A DNA stretch of 64,000 bases from Myrmaecium sp. VS I D KN 1 (taxonomy: Eukaryota > Ascomycota > Dothideomycetes > Valsariales > Valsariaceae), in assembly GCA_019775845.1 (NCBI GenBank), contig JADQAV010000026.1, positions 620,001 through 684,000 on the forward strand. The letters are read 5' to 3'. Under the pieces are notes generated by a model that ran no database searches, had not been told where the DNA came from, and worked only from the letters and a program-made list of their open reading frames with translations. Positions 21,901 to 32,891 of this stretch are shown here, piece after piece; positions within the stretch are counted from its first letter, which is position 1; every line of letters starts with the position of its first letter. Made by a program: the position numbers and the translations under genes.

Positions 21901-22914
21901 TGATACTATGTCTATCAGATGCTCTGCAGGATTGACAAATGGAGGAAGTTCGTATCCTATTTGAGCAAAATAGGGAAGGCAAACCTCTACCGGTCCAGCG
22001 TACGCTGGCTTTCCCCTAGTTAACAGGATGAGGTTGTCAAAGAGATTCCATATCTCGGACCGGGGCTGGTGAATTGTGGTGATAATGGTCCTTCCTTTGC
22101 GCGCCAAGTTCTTCAGCGTCCGTACTAGCTGATAGGCGCTTGTTGCATCTAATCCAGTGGTAGGTTCATCCAGGAACAAGACTGAAGGATTGGCAAGCAA
22201 CTGAACACCAATGCTCGTCCTCCTTTTTTCTCCGCCACTGCATCCTTTGTGAGCGCTATTGCCTATCCTCGTATCTGCAGCCTCCTTCAATCCAAGTTCT
22301 AGGATAACTTCTTCCACCACACGATAGCGTTCTTCCTTAGGTACAGAAGTAGGGAGACGGAGATCGGCGGAATACCGTAGCGTCTCCCGGATGGTGAGCG
22401 TCGGTATCAAAACATCCTGCTGCATCACATACGCACTGCGAATGGCTTCGAGGTCCTCATGCCCATTGAACAAGACGCTACCGGAAACATCGAGCCTCCT
22501 TCCATGCATGCGCTGAGCCAAAACGTTCAAAGTGGTCGTCTTGCCGCTGCCTGAGCCGCCAAGGATTGCCGTCAAAGAACCACTGGGCATATCCGCCGAG
22601 ACATCTTCCAGGATCGTCTTGCCATGGTCCTCCTTTGCGCGTTTACGCTTTCCGGCGAACCCTGCGCCTAGGGTTTCCAGTGCGCTGGGCGAGGTGTCCA
22701 CGGACACTGAGAGATTCCGGACCTTGACATGGACCGGCTCCACCTCGCGGAGTGAGATATCGTTTCCTTGCGGCGACGCATCGGGATTCTCCTGCTCCAG
22801 CGCTGCATCTGTGAGTTTCAATTCCCCCGACGCAGGTTCAAGTTGACTCGCGGCTTTGTCGTCCTCTGCCGCCACGCAGTCGCCGAAGGAGTTGCGCTTC
22901 TCCGCGTCATCCAT
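18937..22914 (-). CDS. ABC-G full transporter, (NBD-TMD)2, YOL075C-like
   Basis: A single 3978-nt exon encodes 1325 aa from the ATG at 22914 (MDDAEKRNSFGDCVAAEDDK). The frame is open 33 codons further up, but that part is not conserved-looking and overlaps a palindromic repeat. Two nucleotide-binding domains each come before a membrane domain, as in the ABC-G family. NBD1 has Walker A GGSGSGKTTT (about 119-128), signature SGGEKRRTSIG and Walker B VLFLDEPTTGLD. NBD2 has Walker A GPSGSGKTS (about 750), signature SGGEKRRVTIA and Walker B VLLLDEPTSGLD. Both sites look complete, unlike the degenerate site of Pdr5-type pumps. The length and the lack of a long PDR_CDR segment fit the shorter fungal ABC-G group that includes yeast YOL075C rather than the ~1500-aa PDR drug pumps. 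The substrate is unknown; lipids or xenobiotics are possible by family. Each membrane domain shows about six hydrophobic segments. Confidence 0.88.
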   Translation of the reverse strand: MDDAEKRNSFGDCVAAEDDKAASQLEPASGELKLTDAALEQENPDASPQGNDISLREVEPVHVKVRNLSVSVDTSPSALETLGAGFAGKRKRAKEDHGKTILEDVSADMPSGSLTAILGGSGSGKTTTLNVLAQRMHGRRLDVSGSVLFNGHEDLEAIRSAYVMQQDVLIPTLTIRETLRYSADLRLPTSVPKEERYRVVEEVILELGLKEAADTRIGNSAHKGCSGGEKRRTSIGVQLLANPSVLFLDEPTTGLDATSAYQLVRTLKNLARKGRTIITTIHQPRSEIWNLFDNLILLTRGKPAYAGPVEVCLPYFAQIGYELPPFVNPAEHLIDIVSVDTRSDELEQASSARVAQITQSWRDFYAESHQDETVPQTTSSISHRRRPAVLSSGYHTAVWRQTRVLTARTWIVTLRDPMGMFGSIVEAIALSIITGWIFYQLGGDQAGIRSRQGALYTASALQGYLILLYETYRLTVDIQVFDRERGEGVVGVPAFLLSRRIARAFIEDIPVPLIFSLIFYFMAGFRANGDQFLTFFSVILLEQYIAVCFAMLCIAVSRDFGGASLVANLAYTLQSMACGYFIQSNTIPIYVRWTKWIAYVFYAFGALCANEFVGHFYDCPSGGPEDPACKEYRGDFIMDSLGLPGDWVWRPILALLGFAIAFYLGAAFLLRFWKVEMQISRARASDSDASAGKEKMAVRSKDEVRTVTIQLDNYTLNIDRRKWWGKSLNSLSILKPVTANLEPGVLNVIMGPSGSGKTSLLNSMAGRLRDDLTTKYHRAGQMLFNGALPSQPVVQSICSFVTQDDDALLASLTVRETLRFAAGLRLPSWMSKEEKDQRAEAVLLKMGLKDCADNLIGNELVKGISGGEKRRVTIAVQILTEPRVLLLDEPTSGLDAFTASSIIDVLQGLTEEGRTIILTIHQSRSDLFHSFGNILLLARGGYPVYAGPGTKMLAYFASAGYECPRTTNPADFALDLITVDLQQDAREAESREKVRHLITSWTNRKITRPAQQSQIATSAELGSLQRSPAKFQTAFPILVRRAMINFWRQPPLMIARIMQVVGLGIVVALYFAPLKHDYYSVQNRLGFVQELAPIYFVGMLQNVAIYPFEKEVFYREYDDLAYSVEAFFLQYTSIEIPFEIITSLLFAVLADLAVGLPRTAKMYFLVAYNTFCVVSCGESLGILFNTLFEHTGFAVNVTSVFLSVAQIMGGIMSLHIPAFLQAFNHLSPVKWSVGNLAPYSLKGITFTCTDAQRLANGQCPIETGEQVLKLYNLDTNAPMNVMALGICAIVYRIIAYLVLKADRERWIRRVWELRRWGGRRRAPAS

Positions 22915-23035
22915 GGCCGCGGTAGGTTGTCGAGGGCAGGATGCAGCTGACTTTGAAAGACATGTAGCAGCATTAGATGCTCGTAGTGAGCGCGAGGGGT
23001 TGGTCACAGACAAGGTTGATACAACTCGCTCCCTA

Positions 23036-23121
23036 CCGATACTCCTAGGCAGGTTCTAGGGGGAGTCTCGCCCCTCAGGCTCCTAAGCGAGGCGACTTCG
23101 CCTCGGCTAGAGGAGTATTGG
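23036..23121. repeat. short palindromic element upstream of the ABC transporter
   Basis: Outer arms CCGATACTCCT (23036-23046) and AGGAGTATTGG (23111-23121) are inverted copies with one mismatch. Inside lies a perfect 8-bp hairpin with a 2-base loop, CGAGGCGA-CT-TCGCCTCG (about 23088-23105). The structure could be a tiny non-autonomous repeat or an RNA-level hairpin in the transporter leader. Confidence 0.55.
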
Positions 23122-26100
23122 CTTTCGCGGCCTCGACCTCCAATCCTCAACCCGTACACAGACATCTTCCTGAATCCGCCTTCCGAGATAGCTTGAGCCA
23201 AAGGGCCGAATAACGAAGAAGCAGCCGCATCATGTTCTGGCGGTGTGTCGAGCCCTGCCAGAAGGCTCGCGGAACGAACTCATCGTCCTAACCAGCCAAG
23301 CGACGGTGGCTGCCCGGACAGGGCTGGAGCCAACTGGCGTTCGCTGTGCCGTCGTCTTGGGGAGCAATTGTACGTCTTGCAGTAGAAACAGCAGGATCTT
23401 CATGCGATTCGGAGTTATCATCTTCGTTCCTCGAGGCCTTTGTTTGTATCGCTGTCGGAAGACACGGGGAATTTGCCTCCGACAGGATGCGCCGTCATCT
23501 CAGCGAATGCGAGAGATGATACCCCTCCCTAGATGTTACAGTTGACTGATCACAGCATCGAAGAGGCTATCATCCCGGAGAGTTCATATATGGGATCCCG
23601 GCTTTTAAAGTGACTAGCGATCCACATATTTCCTCGACTGGGGTTGCTAGAGAAGTGCCACAATACGCCAGGGACAGCTTTCTTTCAACTTCATCCTATC
23701 CGCAAGCATGGAACGGCAGCCATCATGCGCTTACAGAGAAGGATACAATGGGAGCGCGATGTATGTGAATATGCAGTTGCTTCCTAGACAGAGGTGAATA
23801 TGACATATCACACCAGAAGATCTGAAATGGTTCAAATCGCACGGCAAGCAGAATGCCTCGACTCACCAAGGTTCTGCTTTTATACATATACGAGCTCACA
23901 TATGGGAAAGGATATGTGTGACCGTCTTCTGAGATTGTTACGCCGATCAATCATCAGCCAAGGAATGCGCATCTGGAGTTAATTCAGCATTAATCTATGC
24001 GAAGCACAACTGCCTCCCCGCAAGCCTTGTTGGAATGGAAGCGTGTTGCCCTTTGTACCAGAAGGCCAATCAACGGAAGCAGTGTCAGCATCATGGATGT
24101 GCAGCGACGAACGAGGCTGTATCTCCCCAAACGGCCCCCAATAGCATGAACGCCTTCAATCCTCTCATGCGCGTCATTCCGAAGAGTGCGGAGTCTGCAT
24201 TGCACAAGAGCCCGCAATGAGATGGTCTGAGTGTGACAATTCCGCTAGGTATGCCCTATGTCTTACCAGGTTTTTGCTTCAAACAGTGGACGGGCCATCT
24301 AGCAATTACTGTAGCTGAAACAGAGGCGTGGACAGCACGACCTCGTCGCATTCATTGCAGCCACGCCGGTCAGATCAGCCTTTCCCGTCGGCAGATGGAG
24401 ATGTGCACAGACATCAAGGTCGACATCAAGAGAACAGGGAAAGCGGACGATCGCTCACAGAAAGCTCGGAAGTCAACAACTGTTCACTTCGTCAACGGAG
24501 AAGAACTAAAGAGCATGCTAGATAATCCCCGTATAAGAGCGTCCGGCTTGCCTGATGTGTCCCACACTGGGCACCAACGCGGTAGACGGCGTCAGGCTGT
24601 TCTTCGGCACGCTCAGAGGCTCGGTTGCAAGGCGACGGGCCAAAAACGGACCATCCCTCCCCGCGCGGCTGTCAGGCAAGCGAAGGAATTTCCTCGGGTG
24701 ATTGGAAGTACTGGAAACCGGGCTCCTGCCTCCATCACGCGCAGCAAGAAGATAGACCGCAATGATCGCGTCGGTTCGCAGGCCAGAAAAAGCATGGTTG
24801 GAGTGTAGTTCACCGCACAAGCCCAGACACTGACGTTCGAGTCAGTTGGCGGTTCACCAGAACCCCACATCGTGAAGCGGGGGCCACAGAGCCTGATGAA
24901 CACGGAGTGCAACGCTGCTTGCATAACGACGGGAGCCTATGCAGGTCACGGAAACAGGATGGCGTGGGAAATGCGGAAAGGCATTCTCCATGGTCGCGTC
25001 ATTGTGTCCTCCAGCCCTTCGAAAAGTCCATGGACAGGGGACAGACTGATTCGCTTGAAAGCGACTGTCGCGAGCAGGAAGACGGTTCTGCAGGGGAATC
25101 CCGCTTTCTCTTCCCGCGCCGAGGGGAAGCGAAGGCAATTCGTCGGGCATCAGCCACCCACTGAAAATCCGGCCAAATCATCGTCTCATTGTGGAGGCAG
25201 ACTTGCTAATGTACTCCGGATGATCCCACGGAGACAACAAGCGAGCGTTGGCGCGGTGCAGCAAGACCGGATTGAAAGGAAGAGGAGTCTCTAGCACCGG
25301 CGTCGTAGCTTTCCTCCGAAAGGCTAACGTAGCCTTCCAATTCCTCCGGCGGAGCAAAGTTGGCATCAAAAGAGAAGGGGTAAACATGGCGAAGCGGATG
25401 TAGGAACATCCTCCCTCGACCAGAAAGCACAAAGGAAACGTCCAGCTTTTCCACTCTCCCATCCTCCATCCTCCCAAACGTGGCACAGCCCCCCAGCAAG
25501 GAAAGCCAAAGCCTCCCTCCGGGTGGGAGGGCGAGACGGGAGGGGGTCCGATCCACTTTTTTCCTCTCTTCCCCAAGCCCAAACAAGCAACTCTCCTCTT
25601 CCCCCCCCCCCCAAGACCTCCTCCCGTTCCGTTTCCGTTTCCGTTTCCTCCCGCTCCCGGCCTCGTGAGTTGACGACGCACGCACGGGGAGCTTCCTCTA
25701 ATGCACGAAAGAGGACGGGCACGGGCGCGCACGGCTTTTTCTGTTTTTGGTTGACAGGGATGGGGGAGGGCGGAGCGGTTGAGATGGATGGAGGTGGAGG
25801 GCGTTCCTTGGACCCCCCCACTCCTTAAGGTACTCCCCCTCTTCGGCGACGTCAGCGAAAATGCGGGAGACAGGAATGCTTTTCTACGGGATATGCGTCT
25901 GTTGACTTCTACGGTTTGTGGTTTTTTTTTCTTTCTTTTCTTTCCTCCCTCTCTCTCTCTTATGAATAGTTTCTTCCGTCCTATAAGAATAAGTGTATTA
26001 AAAGGAAGGATAAATTGGAATAAGAGGCAGACAGTCCCTCTACGTGTCATTATCTCATACAAAAGATACTCCTGCCGTACTCACACGGATATCTCTCTCC

Positions 26101-27846
26101 CCTCACTCTTCCTAGCCCATGCCCTGCCCCTGCGCCTCAAAACCCCATCCCATCCCATCCCATCCCATTATATCCCCTGCCCCTGCCCCTGCTCCTCGCA
26201 ACCCCCTTCCCCCGCCAACCATCGTAGTCTTTCTTTTCTTCTTCCCGCCCCCCCGACCCGTCCGATCGTCCCTCTTCTCCTTCCCGCCTTCTCGATGATG
26301 TCGGTTTTGGGCAGGAGTCAGGCGGTAAGGTAAGGTCGGGTAAGGTGGAGCTGCTAGTATTTTGGTACGGCTCGTGGTTTCGCGGTTTTGAGCCATCTTC
26401 CATTGAATGGAGGGGGTTTAGGAGTCTGTTGATGTGATGTGCGTGACTGGACACTTGATATCCATCGATGGATGGGATGGATGGGATGTACAGAATACAC
26501 GGTAGCTCAGACACGTTGCCACGGGAAGTCCAGATATGTTAGGATGAAGACTCAGATACGTATCTCGAATTGGACATGAATATCATAAGGGAAACGCAAA
26601 ATCGCAGAACAGCGAAAACAGAGGCATGAAAAAAAGATATCCACCCTGAAATATAGGAGTAGAAATCCAGAGCTAAAGCCCAAGCCTAAAGAGCAAAAAT
26701 AAAAGATGCCGAAATGCTAGTAAGTAAAAAGAAGAGAGAAATAGAGTAAGAGAGTCGTTCATTCACATATCCCACCCTACTATAATTATTTTTTCTGGCA
26801 TTTGGTTTCACTTCTCTCCTCCCACTTCCCAACCGCAACCCCAACCTCAACCTCAACCCCAAGACGAACACGATCCCCTGCCTGACGTGCGCTGTAACGG
26901 AAAGAGTAGAAAGGACGCAAAGATATAAAGGCGCAAGGACACAAAGTAAGATGATAACGATGAATGCTAAATAAATACCTGAACGCGCTTGATAGATTGA
27001 CTGATCGTAACGGAGAAATAAAATAGAAAAAAAAAGCCCGACATGAAAGTATGAATGTATGAAAGGAGTACGGAAACGAAATGAAACCACACTCCTCCTT
27101 GCCTCCCCCTCCTACTATCCCCAGATGAATAAGAGCGTGAACGAGATGGATGAGATGAGAAGTAATGAACAGCAAATGAAACGAAAACCAAGATCAAAAT
27201 CGAAGGAAAAACCAAAACCAAACGAAACTGAGGAAAGAACGCCAATGTACTCCCAAACCCCCTAAAACAATCCAACCGATATGACGAGTAAAAGGGAGGT
27301 AGGCAGGGGAAGTAGCCAGGGTAGGTGGAGAGGGGAGGTGGGGGACCTGCACCGGTGACGTGACACCGTAGCGTGGTGTGACCGAATGACCGTATGACGG
27401 AGCTCGCTCTCTTTCGAGAAGTGAAGCGGAGTGAAAGCGGGGAGAGTGGGGAAGTGTGTCTTGCAGGGGTTTGTTGTTCGTTATTATCGTGAGTGGGTCG
27501 AGTGAGTGGGTAGGGGGGGTTTTCGTGATGATGATGAAAAGAAGGGAAAAGAAAAGGGGATGAGATGCGGAGGAGATGGTGATGGTTGTTCGTGGAGGTT
27601 TGGTAGATGGCTGGATGGATGGATGGCCGGATGGTGTAGATGTGCGATGTACGTACATAGTTCCCGGTTGTGCGTCGCGGTAGTGATGGTGTAGTATTGG
27701 ATGATGGTTTTGAGTTTGAGTGTGTGACTGGCCGCAGTGGGGGTTAGATGATGGAGGACCATATGGCCTTTCCTCCAAACGAGGAGGACACACACATCAA
27801 GCTGAGAACAGGAAAGGGAGAGGGGGGCAAAAGGGGATCCCGTCAG
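23122..27846. other. gene-poor region
   Basis: 4.7 kb between the ABC transporter start and the 3' end of the Zn2Cys6 gene. Open frames up to 191 codons occur near 24233-24808 but have no domain, signal peptide or recognisable homology. Low-complexity patches include CCGTTT units at 25624-25650, CCCAT units at about 26141-26167, CCCTGC units near 26120-26195 and GATG units near 27617-27635. The 27.0-27.8 kb part is probably the 3' UTR side of the next gene. No RNA gene or transposon protein seen. Confidence 0.45.
26141..26167. repeat. (CCCAT)n microsatellite
   Basis: About five tandem CCCAT units, flanked on both sides by CCCTGC-type repeats. Confidence 0.7.
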
Positions 27847-30072
27847 TTATGTGACCAAGAAATCCCACCCCTGCGCCTGAATAATCGTCTCCCAATCCCA
27901 CGACGCCTCATCGCCCGCATCCATCATCTCCCACACCCGCTCCACGATCGCGCGGGCGTACTTGATGTTGCCGAGGTTGGAGTACGCCTGGAGGCCATCG
28001 AACGCGGCGCGGATGTCCGGCCGCTGCTCCGGGTCGAAGGCGGCGCAGCCCAGGAGGAAGACGGGCATCAGCAGGATGCTCTGGGTTGAGCTGTCGGCGG
28101 GGAGCTGGCGGAGGTAGGCGAGCCCCTCGTCCACGGCGACCTTCAGGTGCGCGTTCGGCGTCGACGGCAGGATGGTCCGGTGCAGGTAGAGCCAGGTGCA
28201 TTGCCGGTATAGCATCGAGGCCGTCCACCGGGGCGAGTCCTCCGGCTGCACGCACACCCAGGTTCGCAATCCCGCGTCGATCGCCTGCGCGTCGCTCAGG
28301 ATCTGGTAGTCGACCGCCGGCTTCAGCTGCTGCTGCATCCGGAACCGGATCCGGTCCCGCAGCTGTCGGATCTTCGAGATGAAGCCGAACAGGCCGTCGA
28401 CGACGCCGAGCAGCGCCCCGGCCTCGGGCTGGATCATGAACTGTGGCAGCTTGAAGTCCTCCATCATGAGCACCGACCGGCGGTCCAGCGAGGTGACCGA
28501 GTTCGACACGTCGTGGTAGATGAAGAACTCGATCAGGAAGCTCTGAAACTCGGTGTTGGGCGACTTCTGCGTCTGCACGAGATGCTTGGCCGCGTCCATG
28601 TGCGGCCGATATTCGCCCTTGACCTCGCCGGCGCAGATCGACTTCAGGCACAGCACGAGCGTCTGCGCCACTGTCGGGTCGTCGATGAGCGCCGTGTGAT
28701 CGCCCGCGATGTTTTTGGCCATCTTCTCGTCCGTCCGGAGGTTTTCGATGGCACACTCGAAATGGTGGTGCTGCCTCTCCTGAAACGGTCTGCTTTCCGG
28801 CTCCCGGGCTGCTAAATGGGAGCCGGAGAGGCAGAGCAACGAGTGCATGAGGCCCCGATGCTTAATCGCCATCGGCAGCAGAATCTCCTTGAACGGGTTC
28901 TGCTTGTCCGTGAACAAGCTAAGGACCCGGCTGACGTTGAAGTTGAAGTGGTCCAGGAAGAACCGGTCCATCTCCGTCTCCACGCCCTCGATCAATATCG
29001 GCAGATCGCGCGGGTGATCGAAGCTGAACTTCCGACCTGCACACACCGTTCGATTAGTGTCAACTCCGCAACTCCTTCAGAACACTGAGCATACCTTCCG
29101 CGGCCCGCTGCTTACCACTCCTCCAATATTCCTTGGGCGGATAGCCCTCGCAGTGCACGTTATTCTTCTGGCAGTGAATACCTAATCGAAAGCACATCAG
29201 TCAGCACGGAATATTCACCAACGGACCGCGCATCCAACATCGTCTGTCGTCGAGCCTTACAATGTGGTTTCGTCTCGTCACACTTCTTCTTCCGTCTCCG
29301 GCACGTGATACATCCCGTCTTCGACCGCCCCTTCGGCGCCTTGCTCACCGCCGTGGGCGGGGCGATGGGATGTTTCCGCGGCCGACCGCGCGGCCGTTTC
29401 GCGATCGTTCGGTTTGGCGAGGGGAGCGTATCCTCGGCCAAGGTCGGCAGCTTCGAGTCCTCGAGCAGGAGGCCCTCCTCGTCCTCCAATTCCTCGATCT
29501 TGGGAACGACGCCGCCCTCGCTGCCGGGACTGTAGGGGTCGTGCGGCGGCGCCGGTCGGATGCTGAAGCCGAACGTCGGCATGTTCTGCGGCGACTCGCT
29601 CGACGAGACGGACGCCTGCGAGGACGAGCTGATGCTGAGGCGGCCATGCGTGGTGGCGGTCGGGACCGGCGGCCCGAACACCACGTCCGTGGCCATCATG
29701 ATCGAACTGCGCTCGCGTTCTTCCGCCGACAGCGACGTGGTCAGCGACGGCCGTCGAGCATTGGCCGGCCAGTACCAGTATTCGGGGTCGGGGGAGCTGA
29801 GCGGCGGCGGCGGCGTGCTGGTATCTGTAGGGCCCGGCACGACCCTATCTGCCCGGATGACAGCCCGACACTCGCGCTCGGAGGAAGGAATTTTGGCGGT
29901 GTTTAGACGGGACAGCGCGACGAGCTAAATGCTGGCGTCAGCCAGGAAAGCGTAGGGAAGGCTGAGGCAGCATCCGCCAACGCTGGGAAGGGAGACGAGG
30001 CGCCAGAGCGATGGGGGGAAGGAGAAGAAAGAGCGAGAAGGGTGTGTGTCCTGCTTACCGCAGCGAGATCAT
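27847..30072 (-). CDS. Zn2Cys6 transcription factor with AT-hook and Fungal_trans_2-type C-terminus
   Basis: Proposed exons on the minus strand: 30072-30059, 29844-29261, 29181-29095 and 29036-27847, giving 624 aa. The last three exons and the 79- and 58-nt introns between them are solid. The 14-nt first exon (ATGATCTCGCTGCG) is inferred, because the frame upstream of 29844 reaches a stop without any ATG; if it is wrong, the first in-frame ATG is at 29699 (571 aa). An AT-hook, RPRGRPRKHP (about 155-164), precedes a binuclear cluster with Cys at about 183, 186, 193, 200, 203 and 210 (CITCRRRKKKC, then CIHCQKNNVHC). The fourth Cys codon is rebuilt across an intron. The ~400-residue C-terminal region has the helical pattern of Fungal_trans_2 regulators. 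Acidic and Ser-rich stretches lie in the N-terminal half. It should be a DNA-binding nuclear regulator; the target is unknown and I assign no name. Confidence 0.85.
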
Positions 30073-30965
30073 CCGGCGGTGATAAATGGCGAAACGGGGC
30101 GGGGATGGATGATCGCTTTAGCGAATGGAGTTCGGTCCAGGTGCAACAGTCCCTAGGCTGATTCGGGATACCTTGCCGCGGGAGCGGTGGTCCTTGCTGG
30201 GGTCGAGGGGCGAAATCCGGACTCGACTGAGATGTGACGAGGACCGTGGGCGAGGGACGGCCTGCGACGCTGGGGAGGATGTGAGGAGATGGAAGAAGGT
30301 GGACGAGTGAGCAGGCGAGTGGTCCAAGGGGAAGAGATGATCAGTCAGGCAGATAGGCAGGCAGGCAGGCAAGCAAGCAGGGCGCGGACAGGCAGGCAGG
30401 TAGGTCGGCAAGTAGTATCGTGTGTGGTGGATTCGCGAAAGGCGTACACGAGGTCTTGCAGCAGCCGGAGGGAAGAAATGATGATGGGAGGAAAAAGCAA
30501 GTGTGCAGGACGAACAGCAGCGCAGGCCGACAGAAAAGGGACGAAAGGGAGGCGAGCCAATTCAATTCAACGTCGGGGTCGGTGCGAATGCTGCAGGGCC
30601 GATTGATGGGGTTGTGTGTATTATAGGCCGGCACATCCCTTCAGCGCACCACCCACGACGCGGAAATGTGGAGAAGAGGGCGATGGGCGATGGAACGGGG
30701 CAGCGAGCAGCAGTGGCAGCAGCAGTAGTAGTAACCAAGTAGTAGCAGCAGGAGTAGCAGCAACTTCGCCAGACCGGCGTACGGATGGGCAAAGTAGGCG
30801 AGCAAGGACGAGTGCGAGCGCCGCGACGAGGAGGCTTTGTTACGTGGTTGGGGGGTCGCTCGGGCGGTGCTACTGGCTTGATGAAGGATGGCCCGTTGCG
30901 ATAGCTCCCAGAGGGCCGGGGCCGCTGGTGGAGGTGGAGGTGGAGGCGGAGGCAGCGGACGGATG

Positions 30966-31050
30966 ATGGTGGTGGTGGTAGTGGTAGTGGTAGTGGTAGT
31001 GGTAGTGGTAGTGGTAGTGGTAGTGGTAGTGGTAGTGGAGGTGATGATGA
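30966..31050. repeat. (GTGGTA)n microsatellite
   Basis: About ten tandem GTGGTA hexamers, merging into GGTGAT units on the right. Reads as long Val or Pro-Leu runs in any frame, so open frames here are artefacts. Confidence 0.9.
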
Positions 31051-31409
31051 TGGTGATCGTGGTATGGAGTGGAGGACTTCAGGGAGGGAAGATGGAGAAG
31101 ATGGAGACCAAGACGGCGGGAAAGGGAGCGAACAGGTCAATCAAACATTGGGCGGAAGTAATCGCAGCAGTTGCTAAGCGGTCGCAGCGAACACAAACAT
31201 CACGCAGCGAAACAGTGAGGGTAGGTAATCCGTACCTCCCACGGTACGACCACCGTGGACCTCCACTCCTACTAGTCAGCACTGCCATGACCGACAGCGA
31301 GACAGCGAAACTACCAGCCAGCCAGCCAAAGGGAGAGAAAGAGAGAGGCGGACATGGACGAGCAGATGGTTGAAGAAGAAAAAGAGTGGAGCCCAGGGTC
31401 GCTCCGGTG

Positions 31410-31434
31410 CGCGGGCGGGCGGGCGGGCGGGCGA
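31410..31434. repeat. (GGGC)n microsatellite
   Basis: Five tandem GGGC tetramers. Confidence 0.75.
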
Positions 31435-31495
31435 GTGGACGGACGGCGGCCTCACCCTGACGGACCCTCGTCTTCGCCCTCACGAACCGGACAGG

Positions 31496-31496
31496 C

Positions 31497-31540
<44 letters not shown>

Positions 31541-31541
31541 A
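31496..31541. repeat. (CGA)n trinucleotide repeat
   Basis: About fifteen uninterrupted CGA triplets outside any supported gene. Confidence 0.9.
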
Positions 31542-32891
31542 ACAGGGCGGGCAGGCAGGTCAACCTCTCCCTACGGTTCTGCGCCCCTCCTCCCAACTTG
31601 GATCCAGCTCAGATGTGGAACGCCGAAGCTCGTGTAGGTACTCCTGGGAGGGATCCTGAGAGGGGGAGAAAGAGGGAGAGGGATGGATGGATGGATGGCA
31701 GGATGGATCAGCCAGCCTAAGGGACCTCTTTTTTCTCCAAGGGACAGACAGCCACGGCCAGTCAAAGGGAATAACCAACGGCTGCCAGATTGCCGGCCCT
31801 TTCCATAGTGGAGACCCGTGGGCCGGTGCGCGCCGTGCGGGCTCCTTTAGCTGGTCCCCTAAATAGCCAAGCCCCCGACAGCCAGAGAGACGACAGATGA
31901 GACGTGCCATCCAGCTCCACCACTGGTACTGGGAGCCTGCCAGCCCCGGGTGCGGCTCGTCACTGCCGCGGAGAGGAAGAGAGAGTGGAGGCAGTGGAAT
32001 CGTCTGCGTCCGCACGCCCGCCCGCACCACACGCACGCACGAACAACACGCAACCACCGTCCGGCCTGAGCCCCTTCACCCTCTCATCATCCATCATCCA
32101 TCTTCCCTCCACCCTGCCTCACCTCTCTCTCCTTGGACTGGGAACCTCCGCACGCGGGACGGGGGCAGTCGATCGATACAGACAGACAAGGCCCGGGAGG
32201 GATCCCCATGCGCATTAGACTTTCGAGCTAAACCGTCTCTTCACAGCAACCGCCCCAGGGGTCTTTCCCCTCGCCGACCTGCCGCTGAACCCTGCCGAAT
32301 CCGCCCACATCCTGCGCCGCGATTGGCAGACGCGACCCGGGAGGGAAGCGAGCGTCTAGCATGATGATCTGCTTACCCTCCTGAACGCCCATCAAACGCC
32401 GGCCTGCTCGTCCGCCGCAGCGCATTCTCGCGGGGCCAGCATGCGCCCTCCGGCTGCTCGAGGTCATCCGAAGCTCCCAGACCGTCCGAGCGTCTCGGGA
32501 CTTGGGTTGGCACATCATCCATAGCGGCCCCTCGGGCCTGTGCGACCAACCTCCGCGCTTTCTGCCGGATGCTCGAATGGTCAGGGTCGGATAGCTGAGG
32601 GCGGCCAGTCCTGTCATTCACTTGACGCCGTACTCCGAGAAAGGCAAAGCAGTTCGCAGCCCGCAGTAGGGGTCGATCGCGCATGAGTCGTGCGATGCAT
32701 GCCCTTTCGATGGAGCCGTCCGTCGCAGCCATCCACACTAACGACAGCAGCCAGCCCCCTTCATGTGTCATTCAGCTTTCCTGTCAAACCGCCGCAGGAC
32801 AGATGCCCTAACGTAAGCTGCTCTCCGGAAAGGGATCAACGGGATGCGTTGGCGTGACGCCTCACAGTCAATGCCAAATCCTGGGGAAAGA

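Noticed and set aside
22915-23013. 33-residue upstream extension of the ABC transporter
   Set aside because: Ser/Arg-rich with no conserved look; the ATG at 22914 gives a normal acidic N-terminus for this group.
24233-24808. 191-codon plus-strand frame in the gene-poor region
   Set aside because: No domain, no signal peptide, no coherent hydrophobic pattern and no neighbouring splice signals.
30562-31140. 192-codon minus-strand frame with Pro-Leu repeats
   Set aside because: Produced by the GTGGTA microsatellite; the rest is low complexity.
31496-31541. Regular CGA repeat considered as a CRISPR-like or satellite array
   Set aside because: It is a simple trinucleotide run without spacers.
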